Assembly (NCBI RefSeq): GCF_002355435.1
Contig: NZ_AP017313.1
Location: 5,580,001-5,644,000 of the forward strand
DNA length: 64,000 nucleotides
Direction: 5' to 3'
DNA from: Mucilaginibacter gotjawali
Lineage (GTDB): Bacteria > Bacteroidota > Bacteroidia > Sphingobacteriales > Sphingobacteriaceae
Shown here piece by piece: positions 63,826 to 64,000 of this stretch; within the stretch, counting starts at the first letter, position 1; the number at the start of each line of letters is the position of its first letter. The notes beneath the pieces were generated by a model. That model did no database searches. It worked only from the letters and a program-made list of their open reading frames with translations, and was not told the origin of the DNA. A program made the translations under genes and the position numbers.

Positions 63826-64000
63826 TGTATATCGTAACAAAAAGTTATGTATAACACCTGGAATACAACAAATAGATCAGTGACAGGTCAGGTTATTGTA
63901 TTGTTTAGTGAAGATAAATATTAAAAATAAAAATTGCAAGTTTTTTTTATCAATAAATAAATACAAGCAAAAACTGAAGGCTGAAAAAAAAAATGTTTTC

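Noticed and set aside
1..64000. tRNA or rRNA genes
   Set aside because: No intergenic gap shows a cloverleaf with a T-loop motif or any rRNA-like stretch on reading; an automated scan would be decisive.

Overview
The window looks like chromosome of a Bacteroidetes bacterium of the Sphingobacteriaceae type (Mucilaginibacter or Pedobacter-like); this is inferred from gene content, not from a search. The signs are a TonB-dependent receptor with a carboxypeptidase-like N-terminal domain, a secreted giant with a gliding-motility-type C-terminal sorting domain, a DUF5686 outer-membrane protein, Bacteroidetes-type RHS proteins, promoters of the TAnnTTTG type, and intergenic palindromes typical of the group. 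I see no rRNA, tRNA or CRISPR array.

Layout. 1-5450: end of a START-domain protein, then a serine hydrolase, a GNAT acetyltransferase, a sodium:solute symporter and a GT1-type glycosyltransferase, with two palindromic intergenic repeats between them. 5668-7714: a homocysteine S-methyltransferase overlapping tail to tail with a histidine decarboxylase. 7716-15915: a redox block on the minus strand, in which an NADPH:ferredoxin-type flavoprotein and pyruvate:ferredoxin oxidoreductase (nifJ) are followed by a three-gene proton-translocating transhydrogenase (pntA in two parts, pntB). Together they could link pyruvate oxidation to NADPH and the proton gradient. 16156-24937: a VTT/DedA-like membrane protein, DUF5686 protein, alpha-glucan phosphorylase, a secreted protein of unknown function, an SDR and rlmF. 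25059-30932: a 1957-residue secreted protein with Ig-like domains, an inserted esterase domain, twelve cadherin-like repeats and a type IX sorting domain. 31054-42891: a PheC-like periplasmic dehydratase, a TonB receptor, DUF808 and AI-2E membrane proteins, an NHL lipoprotein, a Crp/Fnr regulator, an alpha/beta hydrolase, and two SDRs divergent from an HxlR regulator.

42944-46067 is a decayed mobile unit: a tyrosine recombinase that has lost its catalytic C-terminus, an ATPase translationally coupled to it, and a divergent XRE regulator facing a perfect 17-bp inverted repeat.

46119-63825 is the most interesting part: a tight minus-strand operon of a lipoprotein, a 2206-residue RHS/SpvB-like protein, a 247-residue secreted protein, and a giant RHS protein split by a frameshift. 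The giant protein ends in a His/Cys domain that looks like a caspase-fold peptidase. It is followed by two mutually similar small lipoproteins that are candidate immunity factors. I read this as a polymorphic-toxin locus.

Four genes carry single-base frameshifts: three are missing one base in an A/T run (near 21442, 34903 and 41591) and one has an extra base near 52010. This may reflect sequencing error, phase variation or decay.
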